NCBI GenBank assembly: GCA_964035575.1
Contig: OZ037931.1
Location: 1,063,567-1,127,566, forward strand
Length of the DNA: 64,000 nucleotides
Origin: Rhynchopus sp. YZ270_cl-10
Lineage: Eukaryota > Euglenozoa > Diplonemea > Diplonemida > Diplonemidae
Direction of reading: 5' to 3'
Shown: piece by piece, positions 26,364 through 36,700 of the stretch
Position numbering within the stretch: position 1 is the stretch's first letter
How the letters are laid out: each line of letters opens with the position of its first letter
Notes under the pieces: model-generated
What the model was told of the DNA's origin: nothing
Seen by the model: the letters and a program-made list of their open reading frames with translations, nothing else
Database searches by the model: none
Position numbers and translations under genes: made by a program

Positions 26364-27935
26364 CCAGGGGCACACACGTTTTGCTACACACTACCCCATC
26401 TTGTCCTTTGCTTCTCCCCTTATCCCCTTTCCCCCACTTGTTTTCCCCCTTGTGTGGGTCCTACCTGTCGCCTCCTAGTGGCGTGTCCTGGGCAGAGAGA
26501 AGGCCGTTGAGTAGTTCCTCTCTGGCGAAGTGCAGGTAGGGACGTGTATTTTGTTTTCCTTGTCCTTTTGTTTTTTACTGTTTTGACTTTTTTGTTCTTG
26601 AGATATTTTTTTCAGAAGTTACCTTCTTTAATTTCCCCACCACTCACAAATTCACTTTTAAACAGGTATCGCAATGAGTGCAACATCGAGAACCAACTGT
26701 GCAGAACGAGCGAACATATGGGGTGGAAAGGGGGGTGGGAACACTCTGTCAGTCACTGCTATAGCCATTAACCCAGGGAGCATAGCTAGTGCAAGAAATT
26801 CGACTTTGGAAACCTTCCGGAAAGTCTGTCCTCTGCTTGCGGAGGACTAGACACGAGAAAATATTGCTTGTTCCCCCAGAAAACCAGTGCACAATTCACA
26901 CTCCTTGTGGGTCTTGTTGCCTTTTTGTCACAGTAATTTTGGCCCAGGCATGTTCTTGAAGCATGACAATTTAGTGTGTATGGGGCAGGGTGTTGTTTTG
27001 TTCTGAATTCTCTTTGTTTTTACATCTAAGTCAATCGCGGGTGGTGGTTTGTGTAGCGTGAGGCACTCTTTTTAACAAACTTCCTGCAGTTGCTATGCAC
27101 TGTTATTTCTTCGGATTTATCATCATACAGCGTAACATAGTGGATTCGCCTGGTCGACACAACCTTTGATAGATACGGGATAACCAACCCCCTTCGACCC
27201 CTCGTGGGTTCACTAAACAAGCCCTAGTGGTAGTTAAACGCGATTGACATTTACATTTCTTAGAGATGAAAGAACAAGATAACACTTCTGTACCCGCGCA
27301 TCAAAATTGTGGAAAACTTTGCACCCCAAACACCCTCAACAACGCCCGCCAAAAGGCGCCCCTTGTTGCTGGGAGTTGGTTCTCATGATACCTGCACAGC
27401 GGGCATTCCTCTGAGTCCAACGCATGTTTGGCCTGTCTGCGGCGTTGTACTTCAGGTGCACGAAGACAGGGTCTGGTGGTAAATTTTGCGTAGTACTGCG
27501 ACGTGGTACTGCGTGGGTCTGGGAACCTGGGTACCTGGGTACGGGAAATTTGTTGTGGAAGACATCAACCACCATGCATTGAGGAGGGTAAGACAGTGGT
27601 CGCAGTTTCTACCTGATAGCATTACAACATTTAACTTCTCCACGGGGGTCTTGGGCCGTTCACTCGGTTCTACCTTGACTACCGGAAGATATTCTTGAGT
27701 CCTTTTTGGTCTCTAGAATATCCGGTCTTCCCGAACGGAGGCACACTTTGTGTGTTACTACGACCTGGCAATTTCCAGCAGTAGGTTAAGTAATCTTTCT
27801 TGTAAATTGTTGGAACATTATCTCCTCAGTGCATGAATGCCCCACGTGACTGACACTTTTGTGTTTGTCATGTGGGGCTGCGGTTGCTTTTTCACGACTT
27901 TTTTCCTGTTCCTGGGTACCTGGACCTGGACCTGG
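26364..27935 (+). mobile_element. D1: LINE-5'-end-like repeat, copy 1
   Basis: Starts directly after the A1 poly(A) with CCAGGGGCACACACGTTTTG. Its first 230 bp are nearly identical to the 5' end of family B (compare the reverse complement of 48640-48868), then the sequence diverges at about 26590. The rest (26600-27930) has no supported gene. Possible splice signals: GCAG|GTAGGG at 26533 and TTTTTTTCAG|AAG at about 26613. A second copy (D2) is at 32361-33708. It may be the 5' part of a third LINE family or a non-autonomous derivative. Confidence 0.65.
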
Positions 27936-28341
27936 ACCTGGGTATCTGGGTATCTGGGTATCTGGGTATCTGGGTATCTGGGTATCTGGGTATCTGGGTA
28001 TCTGGGTATCTGGGTATCTGGGTATCTGGGTATCTGGGTATCTGGGTATCTGGGTATCTGGGTATCTGGGTATCTGGGTATCTGGGTATCTGGGTATCTG
28101 GGTATCTGGGTATCTGGGTATCTGGGTATCTGGGTATCTGGGTATCTGGGTATCTGGGTATCTGGGTATCTGGGTATCTGGGTATCTGGGTATCTGGGTA
28201 TCTGGGTATCTGGGTATCTGGGTATCTGGGTATCTGGGTATCTGGGTATCTGGGTATCTGGGTATCTGGGTATCTGGGTATCTGGGTATCTGGGTATCTG
28301 GGTATCTGGGTATCTGGGTATCTGGGTATCTGGGTATCTGG
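27936..28341. repeat. 8-bp satellite (TATCTGGG)n, about 49 copies
   Basis: An almost perfect array. It is preceded by ACCTGG hexamers and by CTGGGTAC octamers (also at 27524-27543), which look like its progenitor. All six frames are open for up to 260 residues, purely because of the repeat. At the equivalent point of D2 the array is absent and LINE A2 is joined instead. Confidence 0.97.
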
Positions 28342-28435
28342 TCTTGTTGTTCGCTTCCACACCACTTCTGCACTCAGATTAAAGTCTTTTGGCTGTCCTT
28401 ACAAGCGCCTGCCAAAACGCTCGCCTCGTGGGTGT

Positions 28436-28440
<5 letters not shown>

Positions 28441-28479
<39 letters not shown>
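28441..28479. repeat. 39-nt T tract at the V2 boundary
   Basis: An uninterrupted T run directly before the left terminal repeat of V2. A T tract also precedes the right terminal repeat (about 32157-32173). Confidence 0.9.
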
Positions 28480-28643
28480 CTTCGACTTGATTTACGATAT
28501 GGTTGTGTTTGCCTGAAGTACAGAAAGTGTCGTGGAGCACAGGGGGGAAAAGAGGGGGAAACAAGCGGGGAGCGGGATACGCAGACGCGCGACTTTTCAC
28601 GAGGGTCTCGAGCATTTTGTCAAATACTACGTGTTTACTAAAA
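28480..28643. repeat. V2 terminal repeat, left
   Basis: 164 bp matching 32174-32337. Its end forms one arm of a hairpin CTCGAGCATTTT / AAAATGCTCGAG (28606-28653); the second arm is present only at this side. It contains TTGCCTGAAGTACAGAAA, also found at the V1 end (about 6073). Confidence 0.85.
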
Positions 28644-28782
28644 ATGCTCGAGAGACTCGTTCCTCTTTGCTTGTTGCTCAAAAGACTATAAACGGGGGGG
28701 AAAAAAGTAAAAGTTGTTTGTTGTTCGCTTCCACTCCGAACCCTTTTGCCATGAAGGGGACGCAGCGCGACGTAAAGCTGTA

Positions 28783-29250
28783 TTAGAATACCCTATCACA
28801 ATCGTTCACACACAGCAACACTACATCTTCCACAGCAGCCTTCTTCCCTCGGGTGAAAACGTCGGCCTTTTGCTCTTCGGAAGGTACCCAGGAGCAGGAG
28901 ATTTGGAGGTGACGAGCCTCTGCAGTCTCGAACAGGCTCTGCAGAATGCGGTTCGCACGGTACTTCGTCGAGTGACCGTTGACGATGCATTTCACCGCGG
29001 GAAGGTTGTCCACGAACAGGTGTAGCTTCACGTTGGACGTCAGGGATGCTGCCAAGGCCACCGCCTGGTGTGCGGCGTACAGCTCCTTGTAGAAAATATG
29101 TTGAGGTGACCATGCACTGTTGAATATGCCTTGCACTACTTTCATAAAGTCACCCTCGACCAACGCTGCCCATTCGCGGGAGGACGCATCTGACCACGCT
29201 GTCACACGGGGCACATTCGGCTGTGGGTAAATCCAGTTGTTCACGTTCAT
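28783..29250 (-). CDS. V2 part: RNase H
   Basis: 155 residues with the RNase H motifs VTAWSDASSREWAAL, FYKELYAAHQAVALA, LHLFVDNLPAVKCIV and WVPSEEQKADVFTRG. They align one to one with the motifs of V1, with about half of the residues different. It belongs to the RT/RNase H part of the element; for fossils of this kind no further structure is described. Confidence 0.8.
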   Translation of the reverse strand: MNVNNWIYPQPNVPRVTAWSDASSREWAALVEGDFMKVVQGIFNSAWSPQHIFYKELYAAHQAVALAASLTSNVKLHLFVDNLPAVKCIVNGHSTKYRANRILQSLFETAEARHLQISCSWVPSEEQKADVFTRGKKAAVEDVVLLCVNDCDRVF

Positions 29251-29263
29251 CAGTGCGGTTCTC

Positions 29264-29900
29264 TCAATGGTTTCTGTTCGTGACGTGTAGAATTCTGCTG
29301 ATCACGTCAGTAATGAGTGGTAGTCGCATTTGGGGAGGTCGCACCATGAGGTCGTTGAGCTTTCTCCCATCCATGACGAATCTCAAACCCCCGGATGATT
29401 TTTTGACTGTGAAACCGTGCATCACTACAGACTGGGGACCGGATGCCTTTTCTAGGACGTCGTATTTTTGCAGGTCTTCAAAATGGGAGCCCATGTGTCG
29501 TGATATGCGGTTTTTGAGACGTGGGTCGGCTGTAAGTTTGGAGAGGGCATCTTCTCTGAAGACTTTGCAGAAGACAGTTTTTGTGGAGATAATGTCTAAC
29601 AAGTTGTATGGTTCTCCTGCTTCACCCCTTAATTCGCCCCTTATGTCAATCTCTTTGAGCTTTTGGATGTCGATTCGGGTCGTGCATATGGGAGCAATCC
29701 TGTCAGAGCCTGGGGATCGTGTCTTCGATGTGGGGTTCCTGATGGTACGGTCTCTGAAGTGGACAGCAATAGCTTCATCGTATAGCATTTGCAGAGGACC
29801 GAATTCTTCACCTTCAGGGGAGGAGGACGGGAGTTGTACATCTGGAACATCTTTGTTTATATCATGGATCGGTGGAGGGGTCAGGGCTGTGTCATAGTTG
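29264..29900 (-). CDS. V2 part: reverse transcriptase N-terminal region
   Basis: Contains SVVMHGFTVKKSSGGLRFVM and DGRKLNDLMVRPPQMRLPLI, the RT entry motif shared with V1 (VVLHGFTVEKKSGGRRFVLD). Upstream residues (NRISRHMGSHFEDLQKYDVL) also align with V1. The reading frame stays open further upstream through the recombinase gene in another frame, which I do not take as coding. Confidence 0.7.
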
Positions 29901-29949
29901 GAGAAAAGCGATGGGCCAAACTGTTTTTGGGGGAAACATTTCTGGACGT

Positions 29950-30903
29950 TCAGTCGTCTAATTTTATGCGTAGGGCCTGTGACAGTGATGCTGTGTCTGC
30001 AACTCTCCTTATCCCCGCCGCCGGCAGGTATCGCAGCAACCCCTCTATGGTTTTGTGTCTGGACACCTTTTGTATTTCCTCCAACGGCATTCCTTCCTTC
30101 AGGAGCTGGTAGCACGCTCCTCGCCTCAACGAGTGCGGGGTGAGGGTGGGGTTCACTTTCTTTAGTGCGGTATTGATGTGTTGGAACGTCACGTCTTTGA
30201 AGATGAGTGTGTCTCGTGACCTCTTCGCCGTCTTGAGGAGCTTCTTTAGGGTGAGAAAAGAGGAGTGTTCGATGTTCAGACCTGTCTGTTGGCCGATACG
30301 GAAAGGATCGGATTTCGTGGTTACCCAGTTCACGCTGGTGACTCCGTCCTCTCGGGTCACCACCTCCTCCGCACGCAGCCGCAGCACATCCGATGCCCTT
30401 GCCGCACCCAGCCAGCACATGCTGATTGCCAGCTTCAGCACGGGGGAGGGAGTCTGGCGGAGTGTCTCCTCTACCTCCTCTGGGCATGCCGGTACTGCCT
30501 GCTGTTTCGGCTTCAACGCCCCCAATCTCTTCAATGCCCCCCGGTAATCCTCCAACAGCATTGAGAATGCCATTTTGTGGTAGGCCATTCGTTGCAATGC
30601 GGAGACGATGTCGTAGGAGTACTGAAGGGCGCTGCTGTTGGCGATGCAGTCCATCTCTCGCAAGCGCTCGACCCACAGCACAATGGCCAGATCCATCTCC
30701 AGGGGGTTTCCGGTGCAAGCCTCCCACTTCTGCTTGAACTCCAGAAACCTCCGGAACAGGTACGACAGGTTCTGCCATCTGTCTCTCGAGAGGGATTTCT
30801 TCAGGGTGTCCTTCACGCAAGACATCAGTGCGGCTCTTTGGGGTTGGGACAAAATTGGTTCGACTTTCAGTGGGCGGCCTCGTTTTTTCGGTTTGGGGTT
30901 CAA
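29950..30903 (-). CDS. V2 part: tyrosine recombinase
   Basis: 317 residues. Catalytic motifs: first Arg in GAARASDVLRLRAEEV, HxxR in PHSLRRGACYQLL, His in VSRHKTIEGLLRYL, and terminal Tyr in RYL. The N terminus (MNPKPKKRGRPLKVEPIL) has an AT-hook-like KKRGRPLK. Clear homologue of the V1 recombinase, again placed between gag and RT. Expected to integrate a circular DNA copy. Confidence 0.88.
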   Translation of the reverse strand: MNPKPKKRGRPLKVEPILSQPQRAALMSCVKDTLKKSLSRDRWQNLSYLFRRFLEFKQKWEACTGNPLEMDLAIVLWVERLREMDCIANSSALQYSYDIVSALQRMAYHKMAFSMLLEDYRGALKRLGALKPKQQAVPACPEEVEETLRQTPSPVLKLAISMCWLGAARASDVLRLRAEEVVTREDGVTSVNWVTTKSDPFRIGQQTGLNIEHSSFLTLKKLLKTAKRSRDTLIFKDVTFQHINTALKKVNPTLTPHSLRRGACYQLLKEGMPLEEIQKVSRHKTIEGLLRYLPAAGIRRVADTASLSQALRIKLDD

Positions 30904-30978
30904 AAGGTTTGGAAAGAGTGTGTGTAGGGGGGAAAAAACAAAAAGAGGGGTGGTTTGAGTTGACTCGAGGGGGTGGAG

Positions 30979-32053
30979 TCAGTTCCCCCCCTTTCCCGCC
31001 TTATCGTTCTTGGACCCCTCACGGTTTGCATCACGGTTGGAGTCGCGGTTGTATTCGCGGTTTGTGTCTCTCTGGCGGTCCCGGTCTTCTCTGTATCCAC
31101 CCCTGTCTCGCGAGTCCCATCCTTTCCCCTTTTTGCCTCCGGAAGACTTAGAGGCGCGGTGGGCATCGTCGCGGGTCTTCCTCTTTTTGTCGAAAGCTTC
31201 TTTCCCCTTTGCCTTCATTTCTTCGAGGAGTCGCTTCATGATGTGTGGTTCAAATTTTTCGACCTTTTGCGCTTTCGCCTTCACCTCGTACTCGAATCTC
31301 ACTTCCTTTCCGTAGACTCCCAGGTGAATGAGAGAAGTGAGCTCCACAACGGTGGTATGGAGAAGTTTAATAGTGGGTGGATGAGAGGTCTTGTCATCAG
31401 TCAGTGTCTATCGTCAAGAGTAGGCTGTCGATTTTCCGTGCTCGATCGATCTCGTAATCTGGGGCATCACTTAACTCTGCAGGTATCGTCGCCGTTTTAA
31501 AATGGGCGCGTACCGCATCCTTTACCAGCAGTCTCATCTTCTTATCCTCCAACTTTGTCCATGTGCACACCACGTCAGCTGCAAAGTTTAAAGGGAGGGT
31601 TAGGTCGATTCGTTGTTCCAGAGCGTCTATCCTGGCTGACATCTCGTCCAGCTTGTTCATGATTGCTTGGAAAGAGTGTTGCGAGGTGGTGTCTGTGTCT
31701 GTAACGGCGTTGTTTCCTGCGTTGGTCTCCTCCTCGGACGATGCGTCGTCAGGGTCAATTTCCTGTGTGGGTGGGGTGGGGGTGACGTGTTTCCTCCAAC
31801 AACACTCCGGGCATCGGAATGTGTCGGCGGTGAAGTTATCTAGCACCACCTGCCTGATATGTGCCGGTACGCACTTCTTAAGGCAGGTCACCGACGACGC
31901 CTTCCCACAATCTCTGCATCGTGCCCCCGCATGTTGCTGCGTGCAGGTGCCAAAGCTGCATCCTGGGGCATCGTCTGCGCGGGGATCGTCCGCCTCCACC
32001 GACAAAGGGATCGCGTCCCAGTCCACCGAGTCAATGCCGGGGTAGTCGGACAT
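30979..32053 (-). CDS. V2 part: gag-like protein region
   Basis: The upstream part (32053-31397) starts MSDYPGIDSVDWDAIP and has the cysteine/histidine cluster CSFGTCTQQHAGARCRDCG with TCLKKCVP and FRCPECCW, the same spacing as in V1. The downstream part (31347-30979) has the conserved MELTSLIHLGVYGKEVRFEY stretch (V1: STHLGIYGRNIRLTYEKRA) and a basic, Arg/Asp/Asn-rich tail. A nucleic-acid-binding, particle-forming role is inferred. Confidence 0.7.
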
Positions 32054-32173
32054 TTGGATTAGGGTTTTTTTTTTTTGTTTTTTTTTTTTTTTTTTTAGAT
32101 AGGATTCGTTCTGGCTCTCAGGCCGGTTTTTTTGTTTTGTTGATGGTTTTCGATTCTTTTTTTTTTTTTTTTT

Positions 32174-32337
32174 CTTCGACTTGATTTACGATATGGTTGT
32201 GTTTGCCTGAAGTACAGAAAGTGTCGTGGAGCACAGGGGGGAAAAGAGGGGGAAACAAGCGGGGAGCGGGATACGCAGACGCGCGACTTTTCACGAGGGT
32301 CTCGAGCATTTTGTCAAATACTACGTGTTTACTAAAA
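32174..32337. repeat. V2 terminal repeat, right
   Basis: 164-bp same-orientation copy of 28480-28643. It is followed at once by an A-rich run (32334-32360) and then repeat D2. Confidence 0.85.
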
Positions 32338-32360
32338 AAAAAATAAAAAATAAAAAAAAA

Positions 32361-33708
32361 CCAGGGGCACACACGTTTTGCTACACACTACCCCATCTTG
32401 TCCTTTGCTTCTCCCCTTATCCCCTTTCCCCCACTTGTTTTCCCCCTTGTGTGGGTCCTACCTGTCGCCTCCTAGTGGCGTGTCCTGGGCAGAGAGAAGG
32501 CCGTTGAGTAGTTCCTCTGGGGTGGGAACACTCTGTCAGTCACTGCTATAGCCATTAACCCAGGGAGCATAGCTAGTGCAAGAAATTCGACTTTGGAAAC
32601 CTTCCGGAAAGTCTGTCCTCTGCTTGCGGAGGACTAGACACGAGAAAATATTGCTTGTTCCCCCAGAAAACCAGTGCACAATTCACACTCCTTGTGGGTC
32701 TTGTTGCCTTTTTGTCACAGTAATTTTGGCCCAGGCATGTTCTTGAAGCATGACAATTTAGTGTGTATGGGGCAGGGTGTTGTTTTGTTCTGAATTCTCT
32801 TTGTTTTTACATCTAAGTCAATCGCGGGTGGTGGTTTGTGTAGCGTGAGGCACTCTTTTTAACAAACTTCCTGCAGTTGCTATGCACTGTTATTTCTTCG
32901 GATTTATCATCATACAGCGTAACATAGTGGATTCGCCTGGTCGACACAACCTTTGATAGATACGGGATAACCAACCCCCTTCGACCCCTCGTGGGTTCAC
33001 TAAACAAGCCCTAGTGGTAGTTAAACGCGATTGACATTTACATTTCTTAGAGATGAAAGAACAAGATAACACTTCTGTACCCGCGCATCAAAATTGTGGA
33101 AAACTTTGCACCCCAAACACCCTCAACAACGCCCGCCAAAAGGCGCCCCTTGTTGCTGGGAGTTGGTTCTCATGATACCTGCACAGCGGGCATTCCTCTG
33201 AGTCCAACGCATGTTTGGCCTGTCTGCGGCGTTGTACTTCAGGTGCACGAAGACAGGGTCTGGTGGTAAATTTTGCGTAGTACTGCGACGTGGTACTGCG
33301 TGGGTCTGGGAACCTGGGTACCTGGGTACGGGAAATTTGTTGTGGAAGACATCAACCACCATGCATTGAGGAGGGTAAGACAGTGGTCGCAGTTTCTACC
33401 TGATAGCATTACAACATTTAACTTCTCCACGGGGGTCTTGGGCCGTTCACTCGGTTCTACCTTGACTACCGGAAGATATTCTTGAGTCCTTTTTGGTCTC
33501 TAGAATATCCGGTCTTCCCGAACGGAGGCACACTTTGTGTGTTACTACGACCTGGCAATTTCCAGCAGTAGGTTAAGTAATCTTTCTTGTAAATTGTTGG
33601 AACATTATCTCCTCAGTGCATGAATGCCCCACGTGACTGACACTTTTGTGTTTGTCATGTGGGGCTGCGGTTGCTTTTTCACGACTTTTTTCCTGTTCCT
33701 GGGTACCT
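32361..33708 (+). mobile_element. D2: LINE-5'-end-like repeat, copy 2
   Basis: Nearly identical to D1 but lacking about 205 bp (D1 about 26519-26722). It stops at GTTCCTGGGTACCTG, exactly where the TATCTGGG satellite starts after D1; from here the minus-strand LINE A2 is joined. No gene is supported. The high identity to D1 indicates a recent duplication. Confidence 0.8.
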
Positions 33709-36700
33709 GTATTCCGCCCTGCCAATTTGCGACAGAGGGCAGTGCTTGGACCCCTGAGCGCAGTGCAGACATGCCAGGCCACCACACGTGTGACAGCAGA
33801 AGTGTGCGTCCGACGCATCGAAGAGCTTGCTGCATTGTTCGCACTGCAGGAAAGTGTTCGACGCCTCCGCCTCCCTCGTTCCCACAAAAGCCATGGGGCG
33901 CTCTGACTGGCACTCCCCCTTACCACCTGTGGCCTCAAAAGACAGGATGTGCTGCTGCAGAGCCGGGTCCATGGTGAGGGGCTCGTAGTGTCCCGGGATA
34001 CTGCCGGATCCATCTGCCGCATCCTGATCACCCGAGTGGAGGAGAAGGACCACTGCCTTAGGCCGTTTTCTTGGCACCATCAGAGAAGGGCGGGCGAACT
34101 CGTTGAGGATGACCACAGATACCTCAAGAGCCTCCCCTGCCCCCGCCACTGCAATGGCATCCGCCCACGTACGCTGGTCTCCTCTGTCCCCACTCGTCAT
34201 CAGCCGCTGCCAGACCCCAAAATTAGGGACAGCCGCACTCGACAGATCAGCGCGGCCCTGGACCTTCTTCACTGCCGCCTGGCGCAGACCCTCCACCGTC
34301 AAATCCGTGCGCCCGGTGGCGAAGAGCAAAGCCTCAAAAGCACAGTCCCCCGCCACAAACGACCAAGTCACCTTCGAGGCTCCCAGCTTGGCCGCCTGCT
34401 CCGTCGCCCGAGGCCTCTGCGCTGCCGGGCACTCACGCAAAAACTCCCACTCACGCACCACATCGAGACCAGGCCCTTCCGGAATCACGGTGGCCGAATC
34501 GAACCTCCCGGTCCGCTTCCTCGGTGGCTCCACGTGGTCCGGCTTCACGTCCCTCTTGCGCTTCCCCTGCTGCTCCTCCGTTCGGTCTGCAGGACGACTC
34601 ATATCGTCGTCAGGGTTCGCATCGTCACAGAGAGGTTCCACGGCCCCTGCACTGCGGCGTCCAAACCGGTCCATGTCCTCTGCAGACGGTGCCACATCTA
34701 CCTCCACACACGGCTCCCGCTTCAGGGTGGCAATCCCTACACACATAGCACCCCGCTCCAGAAAGGAAGATGCGACCTTTTTCTGGTACGCCACCGCAAT
34801 GCTCTCCCGGATGCGCAACTCTGCCGACCCTGTCAGGTGCGACGTCTGTCCCGTCGTCAGGCCTCCAAGCTGCGCAATCAAGAGGTTCGCCTCGTCGCCT
34901 GCACCCCCGAAGGCTTCAAACACAATAGGGGAGAACTTGGTATTGATCTTGTTCAAATCCCGCTCGTGCTTCTCCCGTTTGACCTGGCCCTGGTTCTTCG
35001 CCGACCAGCCCACAAACTTCGAGGCCCCTGTTCTGTAGGAAGGCAAGGTGGGGCACACGTGGGTGATGTCCAAACAACGAGGTCCATTTTCCGCCACTCC
35101 TACTGGGAGGTAGACGTCGCCTGGCCGCTTCTTCGACTCCAACTCCACTCGCACGGTCTCCTCCAAAGCAGGGTCCAAGCCCGCCCCTTGAGCAGCTCGG
35201 TACACCGAATCCCGCAAGGCGTTGTGGCGGGCGACGCGGTGTTTGGAGTAGGGGCAGCCAAAGGTGTGGTCGCCAAAGGAGTCCATGACAACCCTTTTCT
35301 GCCCCCCCTGACATGCCGAGCAAGTCGTTCCCTCCGCATGGATGGCCACCCCTAGTCGGAAACGGGTCACAACCGCAAAATCCGCTGAAGACATCTGGTT
35401 CCTTGCTGAGGGTGTCGCCGTGAGGTACGTCCCGGAAAGCGGCAGGAGAAGGGACTTCATCCGTGCTCGGTCTCGCATGCAGAGCTGTTGCATCAACTTG
35501 TCTGCCTGGGCGTCAATCACCGCAGATGACAGACTCTGCTGCTCCAGGATCTTCTTCGGCTGAGCCCTGTCCACGTGAAACGCCACCGGTACCCTGGAGT
35601 TGTACTCCTCAGCCGCGCTGTTCCATCTCTCCTCATCCCAGGTGAAGGCAGGGTCCAAGGCCTGCGACAGTTGCAGGTTCCCTGACTGAGAGGCGAGGGA
35701 CGCAGCTGTCCGATGGTCCACGGTGCGACGGATACCCAGCCCCCCAAGCGCCACAGGAAGCGCCGCCTGCGCCCTTGCCAACTCCGGCAGCGCCCCATCC
35801 GGGTCATGCAGAAGCGCAGCCAGGCACCTGTCGATCAGGTCGTCAAAGGCCGTCAGGTACTCCGCGCACTGTGGGATCCCCCGCATGTAGAACACCATGC
35901 GGCAGTAGCCTTCGCAGTATCTCAGTACGTAGAAGGCTGCCTGGGAGTCCCCGAGGTCCACAAGGGCTTCCAGGTTGCGGCGGGAATCGTCCACCTTCTG
36001 GGCCATGTACTCCTCGCAGAAAGCCGCAGACCCAATGGGGATGCCCAAGAAGTCGAACCCATCCACATCCAACAGCCGGAACCCGCCTTCACCCATGGCG
36101 TCCTGTCCACCCTCGTTCAACGTGAACCCCACGGCCTCGAGATCCTCCTTGGAGACGCCACCAGTGGAGATGAGCTCACACTTGTTCGCGTTCACCTCCA
36201 ACCCCAGTTCGGAGCTACGAGTGCACAGAACCTGGTACGCCTCAAAAACCGCCTTAGGGGACCCCCGCAGAGAGCCGTCATCGAGGTACCACAAAGTCCC
36301 ATCCAGGCCTGGGTGCCCCTTCAGCTCTAGCGCCATCTGGTGGATGGTCAGGGAGAAGAGAAGCGGGCCCAAGGGATCTCCTTGTTGAGCTCCGCGCTGT
36401 GACCTTATGGTATCCCCACCATAAAACAGGCTGGAGGGCTCCAGGTAACACCATCGCACCCATGGGGCCAGCTCGGGGAGGTTGGCGTTGACCGCTCTTA
36501 GCATCGACAGGCGGTCTACGCAGTTGAACGCGTTACGGTAGTCAATTTTCAAAATGACTTTACCTTTTCCGCGGTTGCGCACGGCGTACTGCGAGATAAC
36601 ATCAGTCGCCACTGCCGCCCCCCTTGCCGTTGCCACCCCCACCTGGTTCCCTCGAAGAAGAAGCGTCCTAGCAGGCACCCGCACTCGCGCCGACAGAATC

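Larger units (their letters stand above)
28480..32337 (-). mobile_element. V2: tyrosine-recombinase retrotransposon with direct terminal repeats
   Basis: Minus-strand element with the order gag-like (about 32053-30979), tyrosine recombinase (30903-29950), RT region and RNase H (about 29900-28783). It is bounded by 164-bp, apparently identical direct repeats at 28480-28643 and 32174-32337 starting CTTCGACTTGATTTACGATA. Near-identity of the repeats argues for a rather recent origin. The copy looks broken, with roughly two to four breaks. Family: VIPER-like or a DIRS relative, the same clade as V1 but clearly diverged from it. Confidence 0.75.

Noticed and set aside
26590-27930. Small protein genes in D1/D2 (about 60-80 residues)
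   Set aside because: Short frames without family features; identical in D2 only because the copies are recent.
27936-28341. Telomere or subtelomere repeat
   Set aside because: TATCTGGG is not a known telomere unit, and the array is internal between mobile elements.
27786-28641. Long open frames on both strands through the TATCTGGG array
   Set aside because: An 8-bp unit without stop codons keeps every frame open; the products are pure repeats.
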